DNA from: an uncultured Clostridia bacterium
Lineage (GTDB): Bacteria > Bacillota > Clostridia > TANB77 > CAG-508
Length of the DNA: 40,758 nucleotides
NCBI GenBank assembly: GCA_947596225.1
Contig: CANQEX010000006.1
Coordinates: 1-40,758 of the forward strand
Direction of reading: 5' to 3'
Part shown: piece after piece, positions 1 to 9,530 of the stretch
Position numbering within the stretch: the stretch's first letter is position 1
How the letters are laid out: each line of letters starts with the position of its first letter
Notes under the pieces: generated by a model
Seen by the model: the letters and a program-made list of their open reading frames with translations, nothing else
Told to the model about the DNA's origin: nothing
Databases searched by the model: none
Made by a program: the position numbers and the translations under genes

Positions 1-2
1 CT

Positions 3-719
3 AATCTTTTAGTTAGAGAAGGTGGAATAAGAGGTTTAGTAATAAAATTAGAACTAAATAAATTTAAAATAAAGAAAAATTCTAATGAAATTTTAATTAC
101 TGTAGAGGCAGGAATGACTTTGTCTGCATTATCACAAATAGCATTAAAAGAAGAATTAGAAGGGCTGGAATTTTTATCAGGAATACCAGGAACTATAGGT
201 GGTGCATTGAGAATGAATGCAGGTGCTTATGGTAAAGAGATGAAAGATATTGTTGTAAAATCAAGATTTATGACTTATGATGGAAAAATAAAAAATTTAA
301 GTTTAAAAGAACATGAATTTAGATATAGAGATAGTATATTTTCAAAGTTGGAAGGAATTATAATAGACACAGTTATAAAGGTAAATAGTGGAAAAAGAGA
401 AAATATTGAAAATCTTATGAATGAATATTCAATTTCAAGAAAAAAAACACAACCTCTTGACCAACCAAATGCTGGAAGTACTTTTAAAAGAGTTGAAGGT
501 AAAATTACGGCAAAACTTATTGATGAATGTGGGTTAAAAGGCTTTACTGTTGGTGATGCAGAAATATCAACAAAACATGCTGGGTTTATTATAAATAAAG
601 GTAATGCTACTTCTACAGATGTTTTAAAATTAGTTGAACATGTAAAAAAACAAGTAAAAGAAAAATTTAATGAAAATATTGAATTAGAAATATTAGTATT
701 AGGAGAAGAAAAAAAATGA
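3..719 (+). CDS. murB: UDP-N-acetylenolpyruvoylglucosamine reductase MurB (5' truncated)
   Basis: This cytoplasmic FAD enzyme reduces UDP-GlcNAc-enolpyruvate to UDP-MurNAc, the second committed step of peptidoglycan precursor synthesis. The reading frame is open to the window edge and begins NLLVREGGIRG, the FAD-binding motif that normally lies about 60-70 residues into the protein, so the N-terminus is outside the window. The track's ATG at 114 (in EAGMTLSAL) is internal and not a start. Further landmarks are FLSGIPGTIGGALRMNAGAYG, the NAGSTFKR segment carrying the catalytic serine region, and the C-terminal HAGFIINKGNAT of the substrate-binding domain. The stop codon overlaps the next start (ATGA), so the YvcK-like gene is probably translationally coupled. 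The family call is secure. Confidence 0.95.
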   Translation, partial: NLLVREGGIRGLVIKLELNKFKIKKNSNEILITVEAGMTLSALSQIALKEELEGLEFLSGIPGTIGGALRMNAGAYGKEMKDIVVKSRFMTYDGKIKNLSLKEHEFRYRDSIFSKLEGIIIDTVIKVNSGKRENIENLMNEYSISRKKTQPLDQPNAGSTFKRVEGKITAKLIDECGLKGFTVGDAEISTKHAGFIINKGNATSTDVLKLVEHVKKQVKEKFNENIELEILVLGEEKK

Positions 720-2365
720 AATCTTTTTTAGAATGGTTTAAGGCAAGCACAAAAGTCAAGCGTTGGATATTATTAATAATAGTAGGTATTATACTTACAT
801 GTTTAGGAATCTCAAAAATTTTAGTTTCAGAAGAAGTAACTTTTCTTGAATTAGGAATGATTATAGCAATATTTGTAGTAGGTTTTATTGCAATTGTTAC
901 TGGTATAGTTTTTATTCAAAAAAGAAGTTTGGAAATAATTATTGAAGCAAATAATACTTCTACAGAACAAGGAAGAAAAGCTGGGCTAAATATTAAATCT
1001 TTAATTTTTAATAAGAAAGTTTATGAGGAAGGTCCTAAAGTTGTTGTTATAGGTGGAGGTCAAGGATTAGATACTGTAATTAGAGGGTTTAAAAAATATA
1101 CTAATAATATTACAGCTATAGTAACTATGTCTGATTATGGAAATATTCCTACTGAATCTAGAAGAGCTTTAGATATTTTACCTTTAAGAGATATAAAAGA
1201 TTCAATTATAGCAATGTCTGATAAAGAAGATATAATGAGAAATCTTTTAAATATGAATTTTCAAAATGAAAGATTAAGAGGATTAAATTTTGGAGATGTG
1301 TATTTAACAGCAATGAATGAAATATATAGTAATATTTCTGAAGCTATTTCAAAAAGTACAGAAGTTTTAAATATAACAGGAAAAGTTATACCAGTAACTC
1401 TTGATGAAATAACAATATGTGCAGAATTAACAGATGGTACTGTAATAAAACAAAAAGATAAAATACCAGAAATAGTTACAGAAAAAGTAGAAGCTATAAG
1501 TAGAATGTATATAACACCTTCAAATTGTAGACCAGCACCTGGTGTTATTGAAGCAATCAAAGATGCAGATGTTGTAATTATAGGTCCTGGTAGTTTATAT
1601 ACAAATGTTTTACCAAATTTATTAGTTAAAAATGTAGCAAAAGCAATAAAAGAATGTAGAGCAATGAAATTTTACATTTCTAATATAATGACTGAGCCAG
1701 GTCAAACTGATAATTATACATTATCAGATCATTTAAAAGCAATTCAAGAGCATATTGGAACAGGTGTTATTGAATATTGTTTGGCAGATACAGGAGAAGT
1801 TGTACCAGAATATATCAGAAAATATAATAAAGAAGGTTCAGATTTAGTAGAAGTTGATAATAGAAATTTATCTGAATACAATATAAAAATTATACAAAAA
1901 AATATGTCTTGTATAAAAAATGAAAGAATTAGGCATAATCCAGATATAATTGCTGCTACGATTATTGAAATGATATGTAATGATTTAAAATTCCATGATA
2001 TGCAAAATGATACTGAATATTTATTATTACAATCAGTTTTGAGGGAACAGAAAAAAGTTCAACAACAACAAGAAAAAAGATTAATGAAAATTTCAAAAGG
2101 AAAATTAGCAAAAAGAAAAAAGGAGCCTCAAAAAACTAGTAAATTTGCGGAAAAATATAAAGAAAGAGTAAATTCAATTCAAAATTCAGATGCAAAGATG
2201 ATGCAAAATAGAAAAATTGCTGCAGAAATTGAAAAAATGGAAAAAGTAACTAAACGTGAAAATTCAAAAATTAAAAGAGAAATTAAAAAAAGTAAAGAAA
2301 CAGTATCTAAACAAGAAACACATAAAAGAGAGGGAAAACGTAGAAGTTATAGAAGAAGTAAATAA
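716..2365 (+). CDS. yvcK: YvcK/CofD-like protein, membrane-anchored, with divergent motif and basic C-terminal tail
   Basis: Members of the YvcK (gluconeogenesis factor) family bind UDP-sugars and influence cell shape and the wall/central-carbon balance; they are structurally related to CofD transferases. Here two membrane segments (about residues 17-37 and 43-67) precede the core, which starts VVVIGGGQGLDTVIRGF near residue 108. The late motifs GPGSLYTNVLPNLLV and NIMTEPGQTDNYTLSDH match the family well. The DDGGSSG stretch usual after ITAIVT is replaced by SDYGNIPTES, which is unexpected. At 549 residues it is longer than typical relatives (about 320-450) because of a Lys/Arg/Gln-rich, probably coiled tail of roughly 110 residues. 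It overlaps murB by four bases. The usual partners rapZ and whiA are not next to it. Family membership is likely; preserved function is uncertain. Confidence 0.85.
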   Translation: MKSFLEWFKASTKVKRWILLIIVGIILTCLGISKILVSEEVTFLELGMIIAIFVVGFIAIVTGIVFIQKRSLEIIIEANNTSTEQGRKAGLNIKSLIFNKKVYEEGPKVVVIGGGQGLDTVIRGFKKYTNNITAIVTMSDYGNIPTESRRALDILPLRDIKDSIIAMSDKEDIMRNLLNMNFQNERLRGLNFGDVYLTAMNEIYSNISEAISKSTEVLNITGKVIPVTLDEITICAELTDGTVIKQKDKIPEIVTEKVEAISRMYITPSNCRPAPGVIEAIKDADVVIIGPGSLYTNVLPNLLVKNVAKAIKECRAMKFYISNIMTEPGQTDNYTLSDHLKAIQEHIGTGVIEYCLADTGEVVPEYIRKYNKEGSDLVEVDNRNLSEYNIKIIQKNMSCIKNERIRHNPDIIAATIIEMICNDLKFHDMQNDTEYLLLQSVLREQKKVQQQQEKRLMKISKGKLAKRKKEPQKTSKFAEKYKERVNSIQNSDAKMMQNRKIAAEIEKMEKVTKRENSKIKREIKKSKETVSKQETHKREGKRRSYRRSK

Positions 2366-2388
2366 AATAAGTAAAGGAAAATATACAA

Positions 2389-4422
2389 ATGAAGTTAAGC
2401 AAAAAACAAATTGATTTAAAAGAATGTTTAAATAAAGAATGGGTATTATCAAATGGAACAGGTGGATTTTGTTCTTCAACTGTTATTGGTGCTAATACTA
2501 GAAGATATCATGGATTACTAATTGCACCTCTTATACCTCCAGCACAAAGACATTTACTTGTTTCAAAATTAGATGAATGTGTAATTATAGATGGTAAAGA
2601 GTATAATTTATATACTAATATTTGTAAAAACTATGTATCAGAAGGATATAAGTATTTATATAGTTTTGAAAAAGAATATTTGCCAATTTTTACATATAAA
2701 ATCGAAAATATAAAAATAACAAAAACAATTTCTATGGTATATGGAAGAAATACTGTTGTTATACAATATAAAATAAAAAATGGTAAAAAAAATACTAAAT
2801 TAAAATTGGCTCCTATTTTAAATTTTAGAGATTTTCATCAAATGACAACAAATCATGAATTTACAGTAAAACAAAAAATTGATAATAATAAAATTAGAGT
2901 AGAAATTGATGGAAATGCTGTAACACCTATATATTTATTTTCAAATGATGGAAATTATATAAAACATGAAAATGATATTTTTAGAAATATGTTTTATTTA
3001 AAAGAAGAAGAAAGAGGATTTTTTCCAGAAGAAAATCTACTTGTACCAGGAAGATATGAAATAGATATAAAACCAAATGAAATGAAAGAAATAACTTTTG
3101 TAGCTTCACTTGAAGATAATATAGAACAAATTGATAGTAATAAAGTTTTTAAAGATGAAATTGAAAGACAAGATAACATAATTAAACAAACTGGTCTTCT
3201 AAAAACAAAATCCAAATTAACTAAACAAGAAAAAGATTATAATGAAGTAGTAAAACAACTAATAATTGCTACTGATAGTTTTGTAATAAATAGGCCTTTA
3301 TTTGGAACACATTCTATTTTAGCTGGATATCCATGGTTTTTGGATTGGGGAAGAGACACACTAATAGCATATGAAGGTCTATTACTTATAACTAAAAGAT
3401 TTGATTTAGCTAAAGAAATTTTATTAACTTTTACAAGAGATGTAAAATTTGGATTAGTTCCAAATGGATATTCTGGTTTTGATAATAGACCTTTATATAA
3501 TAGTGCAGATGCATCACTTTTATTATTTGAACAGGTAAATAAATATATTTCTTATACAAAAGACTATGATTTTATAAGAGAAAATATATATGAAAAATTA
3601 AAAGAAATAATTGAAAATTATAGTAAAGGAATAGACTTAGATAATAATAATATTTACATAGCAGAAGATGGTTTATTATGTTCAGGAACTGAAACAACTC
3701 AAAATACATGGATGGATGCAAAAATTGGAAATTTTGCAGTTACTCCAAGAAACGGTAAAGTTGTAGAATTAAATGCTCTTTGGTATAATGCATTAAGGAC
3801 ATTAGAAAATCTTGCTAAAAGATTTGATGAAAAAGAAGTATCAGATAGTTGCAGAAAAGTTGCTAATAATCATAAAAAAGTATTTGAAGAAATGTTTTAT
3901 AATCCTAAAAAGAAATCATTATATGATGTTATAGGAGATTCAAAAATAAGACCTAATCAATTATTTAGTATTTCAACTACATATCCAGTTATAAAACCAT
4001 CTTCTGAAATAGGAAAAACCATTTTTAAAACTGTTACAACAAAGCTTTTAACTAAATATGGTTTACGTACACTTGCTAAAGGAGAAGAAGGATATATACC
4101 ATATTATGAAGGTGATAGCTTTAAAAGAGACATGAGTTATCATCAAGGTGTTGTATGGGTTTGGTTATTAGGTTTATATTCAGATAGTTTTAAAAATATA
4201 ATTAATGATGAAAAAGACAGATTAGAAAAAGAAAAGTTAATAATTGAATATGAAAAATTTGCTAAAAGCGTATATGCAACTTTTAAAGTTGAAATAAATT
4301 CTTCAGAAGGAATTGGCACAATTTCAGAACTTTATAATTCTGAAAAGCCTTTTAAACCAGGAGGAACATTTTCACAAGCTTGGAGTGTTTCAGAAGTTTT
4401 AAAAATTATTACTAAGATGTAA
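2389..4422 (+). CDS. glycogen debranching enzyme (amylo-alpha-1,6-glucosidase, GDE_N/GDE_C type)
   Basis: The predicted protein is a cytoplasmic enzyme that removes alpha-1,6-linked glucose stubs from glycogen. The N-terminal domain shows EWVLSNGTGGFCSST followed by ANTRRYHGLLIA, diagnostic of bacterial GDE_N. The (alpha/alpha)6 C-terminal catalytic domain contains GYPWFLDWGRDTLIAYEG near residue 315, ETTQNTWMDAKIG and RDMSYHQGVVWVWLLG, and it ends with FKPGGTFSQAWSVSEVL. The length of 677 residues is normal for the stand-alone bacterial form. It starts 23 bases after the YvcK-like gene behind AAAGGA and is followed by a strong terminator, so it is the last gene of the murB-yvcK transcript. 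No other glycogen genes lie in the window. Pairing a storage-carbon enzyme with a YvcK-like protein fits a carbon/wall balance role, which is inference. Confidence 0.93.
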   Translation: MKLSKKQIDLKECLNKEWVLSNGTGGFCSSTVIGANTRRYHGLLIAPLIPPAQRHLLVSKLDECVIIDGKEYNLYTNICKNYVSEGYKYLYSFEKEYLPIFTYKIENIKITKTISMVYGRNTVVIQYKIKNGKKNTKLKLAPILNFRDFHQMTTNHEFTVKQKIDNNKIRVEIDGNAVTPIYLFSNDGNYIKHENDIFRNMFYLKEEERGFFPEENLLVPGRYEIDIKPNEMKEITFVASLEDNIEQIDSNKVFKDEIERQDNIIKQTGLLKTKSKLTKQEKDYNEVVKQLIIATDSFVINRPLFGTHSILAGYPWFLDWGRDTLIAYEGLLLITKRFDLAKEILLTFTRDVKFGLVPNGYSGFDNRPLYNSADASLLLFEQVNKYISYTKDYDFIRENIYEKLKEIIENYSKGIDLDNNNIYIAEDGLLCSGTETTQNTWMDAKIGNFAVTPRNGKVVELNALWYNALRTLENLAKRFDEKEVSDSCRKVANNHKKVFEEMFYNPKKKSLYDVIGDSKIRPNQLFSISTTYPVIKPSSEIGKTIFKTVTTKLLTKYGLRTLAKGEEGYIPYYEGDSFKRDMSYHQGVVWVWLLGLYSDSFKNIINDEKDRLEKEKLIIEYEKFAKSVYATFKVEINSSEGIGTISELYNSEKPFKPGGTFSQAWSVSEVLKIITKM

Positions 4423-4430
4423 ATAAAAAC

Positions 4431-4462
4431 TGCCAAAATTCTTTAAATTTTGGCAATTTTTT
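4431..4462 (+). terminator. intrinsic terminator after the debranching enzyme gene
   Basis: A perfect 10-bp stem (TGCCAAAATT with AATTTTGGCA) with a 5-nt loop is followed by a T-rich run. It lies between the debranching gene stop and the AGGAGGG ribosome-binding site of the ABC ATPase. No strong promoter fits between this hairpin and the ABC gene, so the downstream genes may depend on readthrough. Confidence 0.88.
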
Positions 4463-4477
4463 ATAATAGGAGGGTAT

Positions 4478-5197
4478 ATGATCGAAATTTCAAATGTTAG
4501 CAAGTCATATGAAAATAACAAAAAAATAATTGATAACTTAAATTTGAAAATAAATGATGGTGAGATATTTGGCTTTTTAGGACCAAATGGTGCAGGTAAA
4601 ACCACTACAATAAAAATGATTACTGGTATTCTAAAAATGGAAGAAGGAGATATTTTAATAGACGGAATAAGTATTAAAGATAATCCAGTTGAAGCCAAAA
4701 AAAAATTTGGATTTGTTCCAGATAGTCCAGATATATTTTTAAAATTAAAGGGAATAGAATACTTAAATTTTTTATCAGATATATATAAAGTATCTATAAA
4801 TAATAGAAAAGAAATAATTGAGAATTTATCTAAAAAATTTGAAATTTATGATAATTTAAATGATAAGATACAAAATTATTCTCATGGTATGAGACAAAAA
4901 ATCGTTATTATAGGTGCTCTTTTACACAACCCTAAAAATTGGATTTTAGATGAACCTATGACTGGACTTGATCCAAAATCATCACATATTCTAAAGGAAT
5001 TAATGAAATCACATACCCAAAATGGAAATTCTGTGTTTTTTTCAACACATGTTTTAGAAGTAGCTGAAAAAATTTGTGATAGGATAGGAATAATAAATAA
5101 AGGAAAATTAATTTTTGTTGGAACTTATGAAGAAATAAAAAAACAATTAAAAGAAGATGCTTCTTTAGAAGATTTATTTTTGCAAATAACAGAATAG
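4478..5197 (+). CDS. ABC transporter ATP-binding protein
   Basis: This is a nucleotide-binding subunit of an ABC-2 type exporter on the cytoplasmic face of the membrane. Visible motifs are Walker A GPNGAGKTTT (about residue 34), the signature YSHGMRQK, Walker B NWILDEPMTGLDP and the H-loop STHVLEVAEKICDR. The order and the 239-residue length are typical of CcmA/YadG-like ATPases. It starts at an ATG preceded by AGGAGGG. Its partner permease follows 19 bases later, and an ATP-grasp enzyme completes the probable operon. The sequence does not show the substrate; ATPases of this type serve antibiotic, lipid, peptide or Na+ exporters. Confidence 0.95.
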   Translation: MIEISNVSKSYENNKKIIDNLNLKINDGEIFGFLGPNGAGKTTTIKMITGILKMEEGDILIDGISIKDNPVEAKKKFGFVPDSPDIFLKLKGIEYLNFLSDIYKVSINNRKEIIENLSKKFEIYDNLNDKIQNYSHGMRQKIVIIGALLHNPKNWILDEPMTGLDPKSSHILKELMKSHTQNGNSVFFSTHVLEVAEKICDRIGIINKGKLIFVGTYEEIKKQLKEDASLEDLFLQITE

Positions 5198-5216
5198 AAA
5201 GAAAAGGTAAATTATC

Positions 5217-6857
5217 ATGAAAGAAACTATATTATTAACAAAAATTTTGTTCAAAAGTTCAATAACACAGTCAAATAAAAAAAAGAATTCAATTGGAAAA
5301 GTATTATTTTATTTATTCATATATTTATATATTGCAGGATTTGTTGGATATATAAGTTATGAAATTATAAGGTCTTTGATGCTTATAAAACAAGAAGCGA
5401 TATTTTTAAATATTTGTTTTATAGTTGTATTATGTTTTTGCTTAATACAATCTATAATAACAAGTTTAAATGTGTTATATTTTTCAAAAGATATAGAAAT
5501 TTTGTTGCCATTACCAATAACACCAAAAAATATTATTATGGCAAAATTAAATTCACTTATATTATCTCAATATATATTGATTGCTGTAATATTATTACCA
5601 GCACTACTTATCTATTCATATTTATTAAAATTAAGTATATTATTCTTGTTTGTAGGAATAATTATAATGCTTTTATTTCCAATTGTTCCTATTACCATAG
5701 TAGCATGTTTAACTACTATAGTAATGAAATTTACTAATGTAGTAAAGAATAAAGATATTGTACAATATTTAACTACTGGCATAACTTTGATATTAATAAT
5801 AGCATTACAATTTTTTTATACAGGAACAAATAATCAGATTACTAACCAAGAATTAGCTCAAAAAATAGTTGAAAATAATGGATTAATAGAAGTTTATTCT
5901 AAATATTTTATAACTTTAACTCCAACTATAAATAGCCTTTTAAATTACAATAATATACAAGGTATTTTAAATATATTAATATTATTTTGTGAATCTATCA
6001 TAGTTTATTATTTAGTTACCATAATAATATCAAAATTCTATATTGAAACAACTACTTCAGTTTTATCAAGTAACTCTAAAAATAGTAAAAAGATAGAAGA
6101 TAAAGTATTTGTAAAGGAAAATACTTTAATTAGTTATATAAAAAAAGAATTTAAGATTTTAGTTAGAAATCCAATATTTTTTATGCAGTGTGTATTGCCA
6201 TCAATACTATTTCCATTTATACTATTATTACCAATGTTTATGTCATTAAAAAATATGGGAAGTGAACAAATAAAAATATTTCAAGATATTTTGTCACAAA
6301 TAATAAATGAACCAATTGGAGTTCTTGGAGCAATTATATTTACTATATTTTTATTTATGTTTAATTTTTGTTCTGTAACTTGTATTTCAAGAGATGGCCA
6401 AAATAGTACTTTTATGAAATATATACCAGTTGATTATAAAAAACAATTATTATATAAAATATTACCAGGGGTGATATTAAATATTATTCCTATAAGCTAT
6501 GTAATTATAATTGCAAAATTATTTATATCTACAATTCATTTAAAAACAATATTTTATATAGTTAGTGTAAGTATACTTATAAATATATTAAATAATTATT
6601 TAATGGTTTTAGTAGATTTGAAGAATCCAAAATTAAATTGGATAACTGAATATGCTGTTGTAAAACAAAATTTTAATATTTTTTTCGAAATATTACTAAT
6701 TATAATTGAAATAGGAGCAATAATTTTATTAGGAACTTTTATATCAAATATTGATTTAGTGGCTGTTATTTTAATAGTAATGTTTTTATTATTAAATATA
6801 TTAATAAATAAATATATAAATAAACAAAATGTAAATCTGTTTAAAAAAATATATTAG
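5217..6857 (+). CDS. ABC exporter permease (large multi-pass membrane protein)
   Basis: The 546-residue protein is very hydrophobic, with about 12 likely membrane helices in two blocks separated by a hydrophilic segment around residues 280-310. The first block begins near residue 27 and includes a loop EILLPLPITPKNIIMAKLNS, a pattern seen in large ABC-2-like exporters in which a membrane-proximal loop precedes MAKL. The second block contains RDGQNSTFMKYIPVDYKKQ, a similar loop in the second half, suggesting internal pseudo-symmetry. It lies directly downstream of its ATPase and just before an ATP-grasp gene. The role as partner of that ATPase is well supported by position; the exact permease family and substrate are not. 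The track ORF at 5414 is a shadow of this gene. Confidence 0.85.
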   Translation: MKETILLTKILFKSSITQSNKKKNSIGKVLFYLFIYLYIAGFVGYISYEIIRSLMLIKQEAIFLNICFIVVLCFCLIQSIITSLNVLYFSKDIEILLPLPITPKNIIMAKLNSLILSQYILIAVILLPALLIYSYLLKLSILFLFVGIIIMLLFPIVPITIVACLTTIVMKFTNVVKNKDIVQYLTTGITLILIIALQFFYTGTNNQITNQELAQKIVENNGLIEVYSKYFITLTPTINSLLNYNNIQGILNILILFCESIIVYYLVTIIISKFYIETTTSVLSSNSKNSKKIEDKVFVKENTLISYIKKEFKILVRNPIFFMQCVLPSILFPFILLLPMFMSLKNMGSEQIKIFQDILSQIINEPIGVLGAIIFTIFLFMFNFCSVTCISRDGQNSTFMKYIPVDYKKQLLYKILPGVILNIIPISYVIIIAKLFISTIHLKTIFYIVSVSILINILNNYLMVLVDLKNPKLNWITEYAVVKQNFNIFFEILLIIIEIGAIILLGTFISNIDLVAVILIVMFLLLNILINKYINKQNVNLFKKIY

Positions 6858-6881
6858 ACTATAATGAGAGGAAACAAAATA

Positions 6882-7829
6882 ATGAAACAAAATAGTGTTT
6901 TTTATCAAATAATAGATGAGATATGTGCTGAGAAAAATATAGAGCAAAAATTATTTTCATACGGATGGATTAGAGAATTAAGAAAAAATAATTATTCAAA
7001 TTTTATAATAGATAATAGATTAAATTTAAATAATATAAATTCTTTCAATATTGCTGGTGACAAATTTGCAACTTATGAAATTTTAAAAAATAATAATATA
7101 CCAGTAATAGAGCATAAAATAGTATTTAACCCTAAAACAAGAAGTAAATATTATAAAATTAAATTTATTGAAGAGGCAGAAGAATTATTAAAAGAAAATG
7201 AAAATAAAGTGGTTATAAAGGCTAATAATTCTTATAAAGGAAAAGATGTATATTTTTGTTCAAATAAAAAAGAAATTGAAGAAGTAATTAATAAACTTTT
7301 TGAAAATAATTGTGATACTTTGAGTGTTTGTCCTTATGTAGAAATTAAATATGAATATAGGGCAATATATTTAGATGGAGAAATTCTTTATGTATATAAA
7401 AAGAAAAAACCATATATAGTTGGTGATGGAGAAAAAACAATTTCAAAACTTATAGAAGAAAAATTTTTAGATGAAATTGAAATTGATATTAGTAGAGATA
7501 TAGATTTAAATAGCGTTCCTAAAAAAGGAGAGAAAGTAACTATATCATGGAAACACAATTTAAGTAATGGGGCTGAACCTATACTTATAGATGAAAGTGA
7601 TGAGTTTTTAAATAAAGTCAAAGAAATTTCTATAAAATCTGCTAAAGCAATAAATATTAATTTTGCAAGTGTAGATATTGCACAAACTGAAGACAAAAAA
7701 CTAGTGGTTATGGAAATTAATGGCACTGTTTGTATGAATAAATTTGCAAAAATGATTCCAAATGGATATGAAATAGCTAAGAAAATTTATACTAAGGCAA
7801 TAGAAAAATTATTAAATGATATTTTTTAG
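6882..7829 (+). CDS. ATP-grasp domain protein (carboxylate-amine ligase family)
   Basis: ATP-grasp enzymes join a carboxylate to an amine or thiol through an acyl-phosphate. The motifs fit: AGDKFATYEILKNNNIPV at the domain start, VVIKANNSYKGKDVYF (ATP-binding lysine strand), EYRAIYLDGEILYVYKKKKP, IVGDGEKTISKLI and the metal-binding MEINGTVCMNKF near the end. The GDGEKT segment is reminiscent of the glutathione synthetase and cyanophycin synthetase group. I place the start at 6882: the track's ATG at 6864 falls inside the AGAGGA ribosome-binding site that serves 6882. The gene follows the ABC permease with a 24-base gap, so an ABC exporter and a ligase are probably co-expressed. Product unknown; no precursor peptide is visible nearby. 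Confidence 0.85.
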   Translation: MKQNSVFYQIIDEICAEKNIEQKLFSYGWIRELRKNNYSNFIIDNRLNLNNINSFNIAGDKFATYEILKNNNIPVIEHKIVFNPKTRSKYYKIKFIEEAEELLKENENKVVIKANNSYKGKDVYFCSNKKEIEEVINKLFENNCDTLSVCPYVEIKYEYRAIYLDGEILYVYKKKKPYIVGDGEKTISKLIEEKFLDEIEIDISRDIDLNSVPKKGEKVTISWKHNLSNGAEPILIDESDEFLNKVKEISIKSAKAININFASVDIAQTEDKKLVVMEINGTVCMNKFAKMIPNGYEIAKKIYTKAIEKLLNDIF

Positions 7830-7851
7830 TTATAAAATTTGATTAAAAAAC

Positions 7852-7880
7852 TTGACAGTTTACCATAATACATATAAAAT
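7852..7880 (+). promoter_or_regulatory. sigma-A type promoter for rny
   Basis: TTGACA and TAAAAT are separated by exactly 17 bases, about 105 bases upstream of the rny start. The 155-base gap holds no gene. Confidence 0.8.
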
Positions 7881-7985
7881 AATAACATAGGTTAAAATAC
7901 AATATAAATTATATAAATAATACTAAAATTTATGAATAATTTTGTTGTACATTGAAAATTTAATAGGAAAGAGGTAAATATAATT

Positions 7986-9530
7986 ATGCAAACAATTTTA
8001 ATTATTATTGCCACTATCCTAATCTCAGCTGTAATTTTCATTCCAGTGGGTGTAGCTATTAGAAAAAAAATTGCAGAATCTAAAATTCAGAGTGCAGAAC
8101 GTGAAGCTAAAAGAATGCTTGAAAGTGTTAAAATAGAAGCAGAAAACATGAAGAAAGAAGAAGTAATAAAAGCAAAAGAAGAAGTACTTCAGATAAGAAA
8201 TGATTTAGATCAAGAGATTAAGGAAAGAAGAGGCGATATTCAATCACAAGAAAGAAGATTAATACAAAAGGAAGAAAATTTAGAAAAACGTATAACTATT
8301 TATGATGGAAAAGAGAAAGAGTTAGAAAGAAAATATGCAGATAACGAACAAAAAAGAGTAGAACTTGAAAATCTTTATCAAAAACAATTAGAAGAATTAC
8401 AAAGAATTTCTGGATTAACTCAAGAACAAGCAAAACAACAATTACTAAATGATTTGGATAAAGAAATAACTCAAGAAAAGGCTACAATGATTAGAGATTT
8501 AGAAGCTAAAGCTAAAGAAGAAGCTGTTAAAAATGCAAGAGAAATTATAAGTTTTGCAATACAAAAATGTGCTGCTGACCATACATCTGAAACAACAGTA
8601 TCAGTTGTTTCACTTCCAAATGATGAAATGAAAGGAAGAATAATAGGTAGAGAAGGTAGAAATATTAAAGCATTAGAAACTCTTACAGGAATAGATTTAA
8701 TAATAGATGATACACCTGAAGCAGTTATTATATCAGGATTTGATCCTTTAAGAAGAGAAGTTGCTAGAATTGCTATAGAAAAATTAATTGAAGATGGAAG
8801 AATTCATCCTGCTAAAATCGAAGAAATGGTTGAAAAAGCTAAGGAAGAAGTTTCAAACACAATTAAAGAAGAAGGTGAGAGAGCAGCTTTAGAAACTGGT
8901 GTAAATAATCTTAATCCAGAAATAATAAAACTAATTGGTAAATTAAAATATAGAACCAGTTATGGACAAAATGTATTAAATCATTCGATAGAAGTTTCTA
9001 ATTTAGCTAGAATAATGGCTGAGGAATTAGGAATAAATTCTAAAATAGCTAGAAGAGCAGGTTTATTGCATGATATAGGTAAAGCATTAGATCATGATAT
9101 GGAAGGAACACATGTTGAATTAGGTGTTGAAATTCTAAAAAAATATAAAGAAAACGATTTAATAATAAATGCAGTAGAAGCACATCATGGTGATGTTGAA
9201 CCACTTACTCTAGAAGCAGTTTTAGTACAAGCTGCAGATGCTATATCAGCTTCAAGACCAGGTGCAAGAAGAGAAACATTAGAGTCATATATTAAAAGGT
9301 TAGAAAAACTAGAAGAAATAGCAGATTCTTTTGAAGGTGTTGAAAAATCTTTTGCAATACAAGCTGGACGTGAAGTTAGATTAATAGTAAAACCAGAGAA
9401 AGTTTCAGATAGTGATATGGTAATAATGGCTCGTGAAGTTGCAAAAAAAGTCGAAAATGAAATGGATTATCCAGGACAAATAAAAGTAAACGTTATTAGA
9501 GAATCTAGAGTAATAGATTATGCTAAATAA
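7986..9530 (+). CDS. rny: ribonuclease Y
   Basis: This membrane-tethered endoribonuclease initiates mRNA decay in Firmicutes. A single N-terminal membrane helix (residues 3-26) is followed by a long charged coiled coil (about 30-175), a KH RNA-binding domain with [15 protein letters not shown], and an HD phosphohydrolase domain with [13 protein letters not shown] and EAHHGDVEP. The length of 514 residues and the ending [18 protein letters not shown] are as expected for the family. The start ATG is preceded by GGAAAGAGG. It is monocistronic, with its own consensus promoter upstream and a terminator immediately after the stop. The minus-strand track ORF at 9405-10091 is a shadow over the 3' end and sigH. 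Confidence 0.97.
   Translation: MQTILIIIATILISAVIFIPVGVAIRKKIAESKIQSAEREAKRMLESVKIEAENMKKEEVIKAKEEVLQIRNDLDQEIKERRGDIQSQERRLIQKEENLEKRITIYDGKEKELERKYADNEQKRVELENLYQKQLEELQRISGLTQEQAKQQLLNDLDKEITQEKATMIRDLEAKAKEEAVKNAREIISFAIQKCAADHTSETTVSVVSLPNDEMKGRIIGREGRNIKALETLTGIDLIIDDTPEAVIISGFDPLRREVARIAIEKLIEDGRIHPAKIEEMVEKAKEEVSNTIKEEGERAALETGVNNLNPEIIKLIGKLKYRTSYGQNVLNHSIEVSNLARIMAEELGINSKIARRAGLLHDIGKALDHDMEGTHVELGVEILKKYKENDLIINAVEAHHGDVEPLTLEAVLVQAADAISASRPGARRETLESYIKRLEKLEEIADSFEGVEKSFAIQAGREVRLIVKPEKVSDSDMVIMAREVAKKVENEMDYPGQIKVNVIRESRVIDYAK

Noticed and set aside
5414-5737. Plus-strand 107-codon ORF inside the ABC permease
   Set aside because: Out-of-frame shadow with Asn/Tyr/Ile-rich composition; the permease frame has continuous membrane helices through the region.
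4478-7829. Bacteriocin or RiPP cluster around the ABC exporter and ATP-grasp gene
   Set aside because: No small precursor ORF, leader peptide, peptidase domain on the ABC protein or other maturation enzyme was found nearby.
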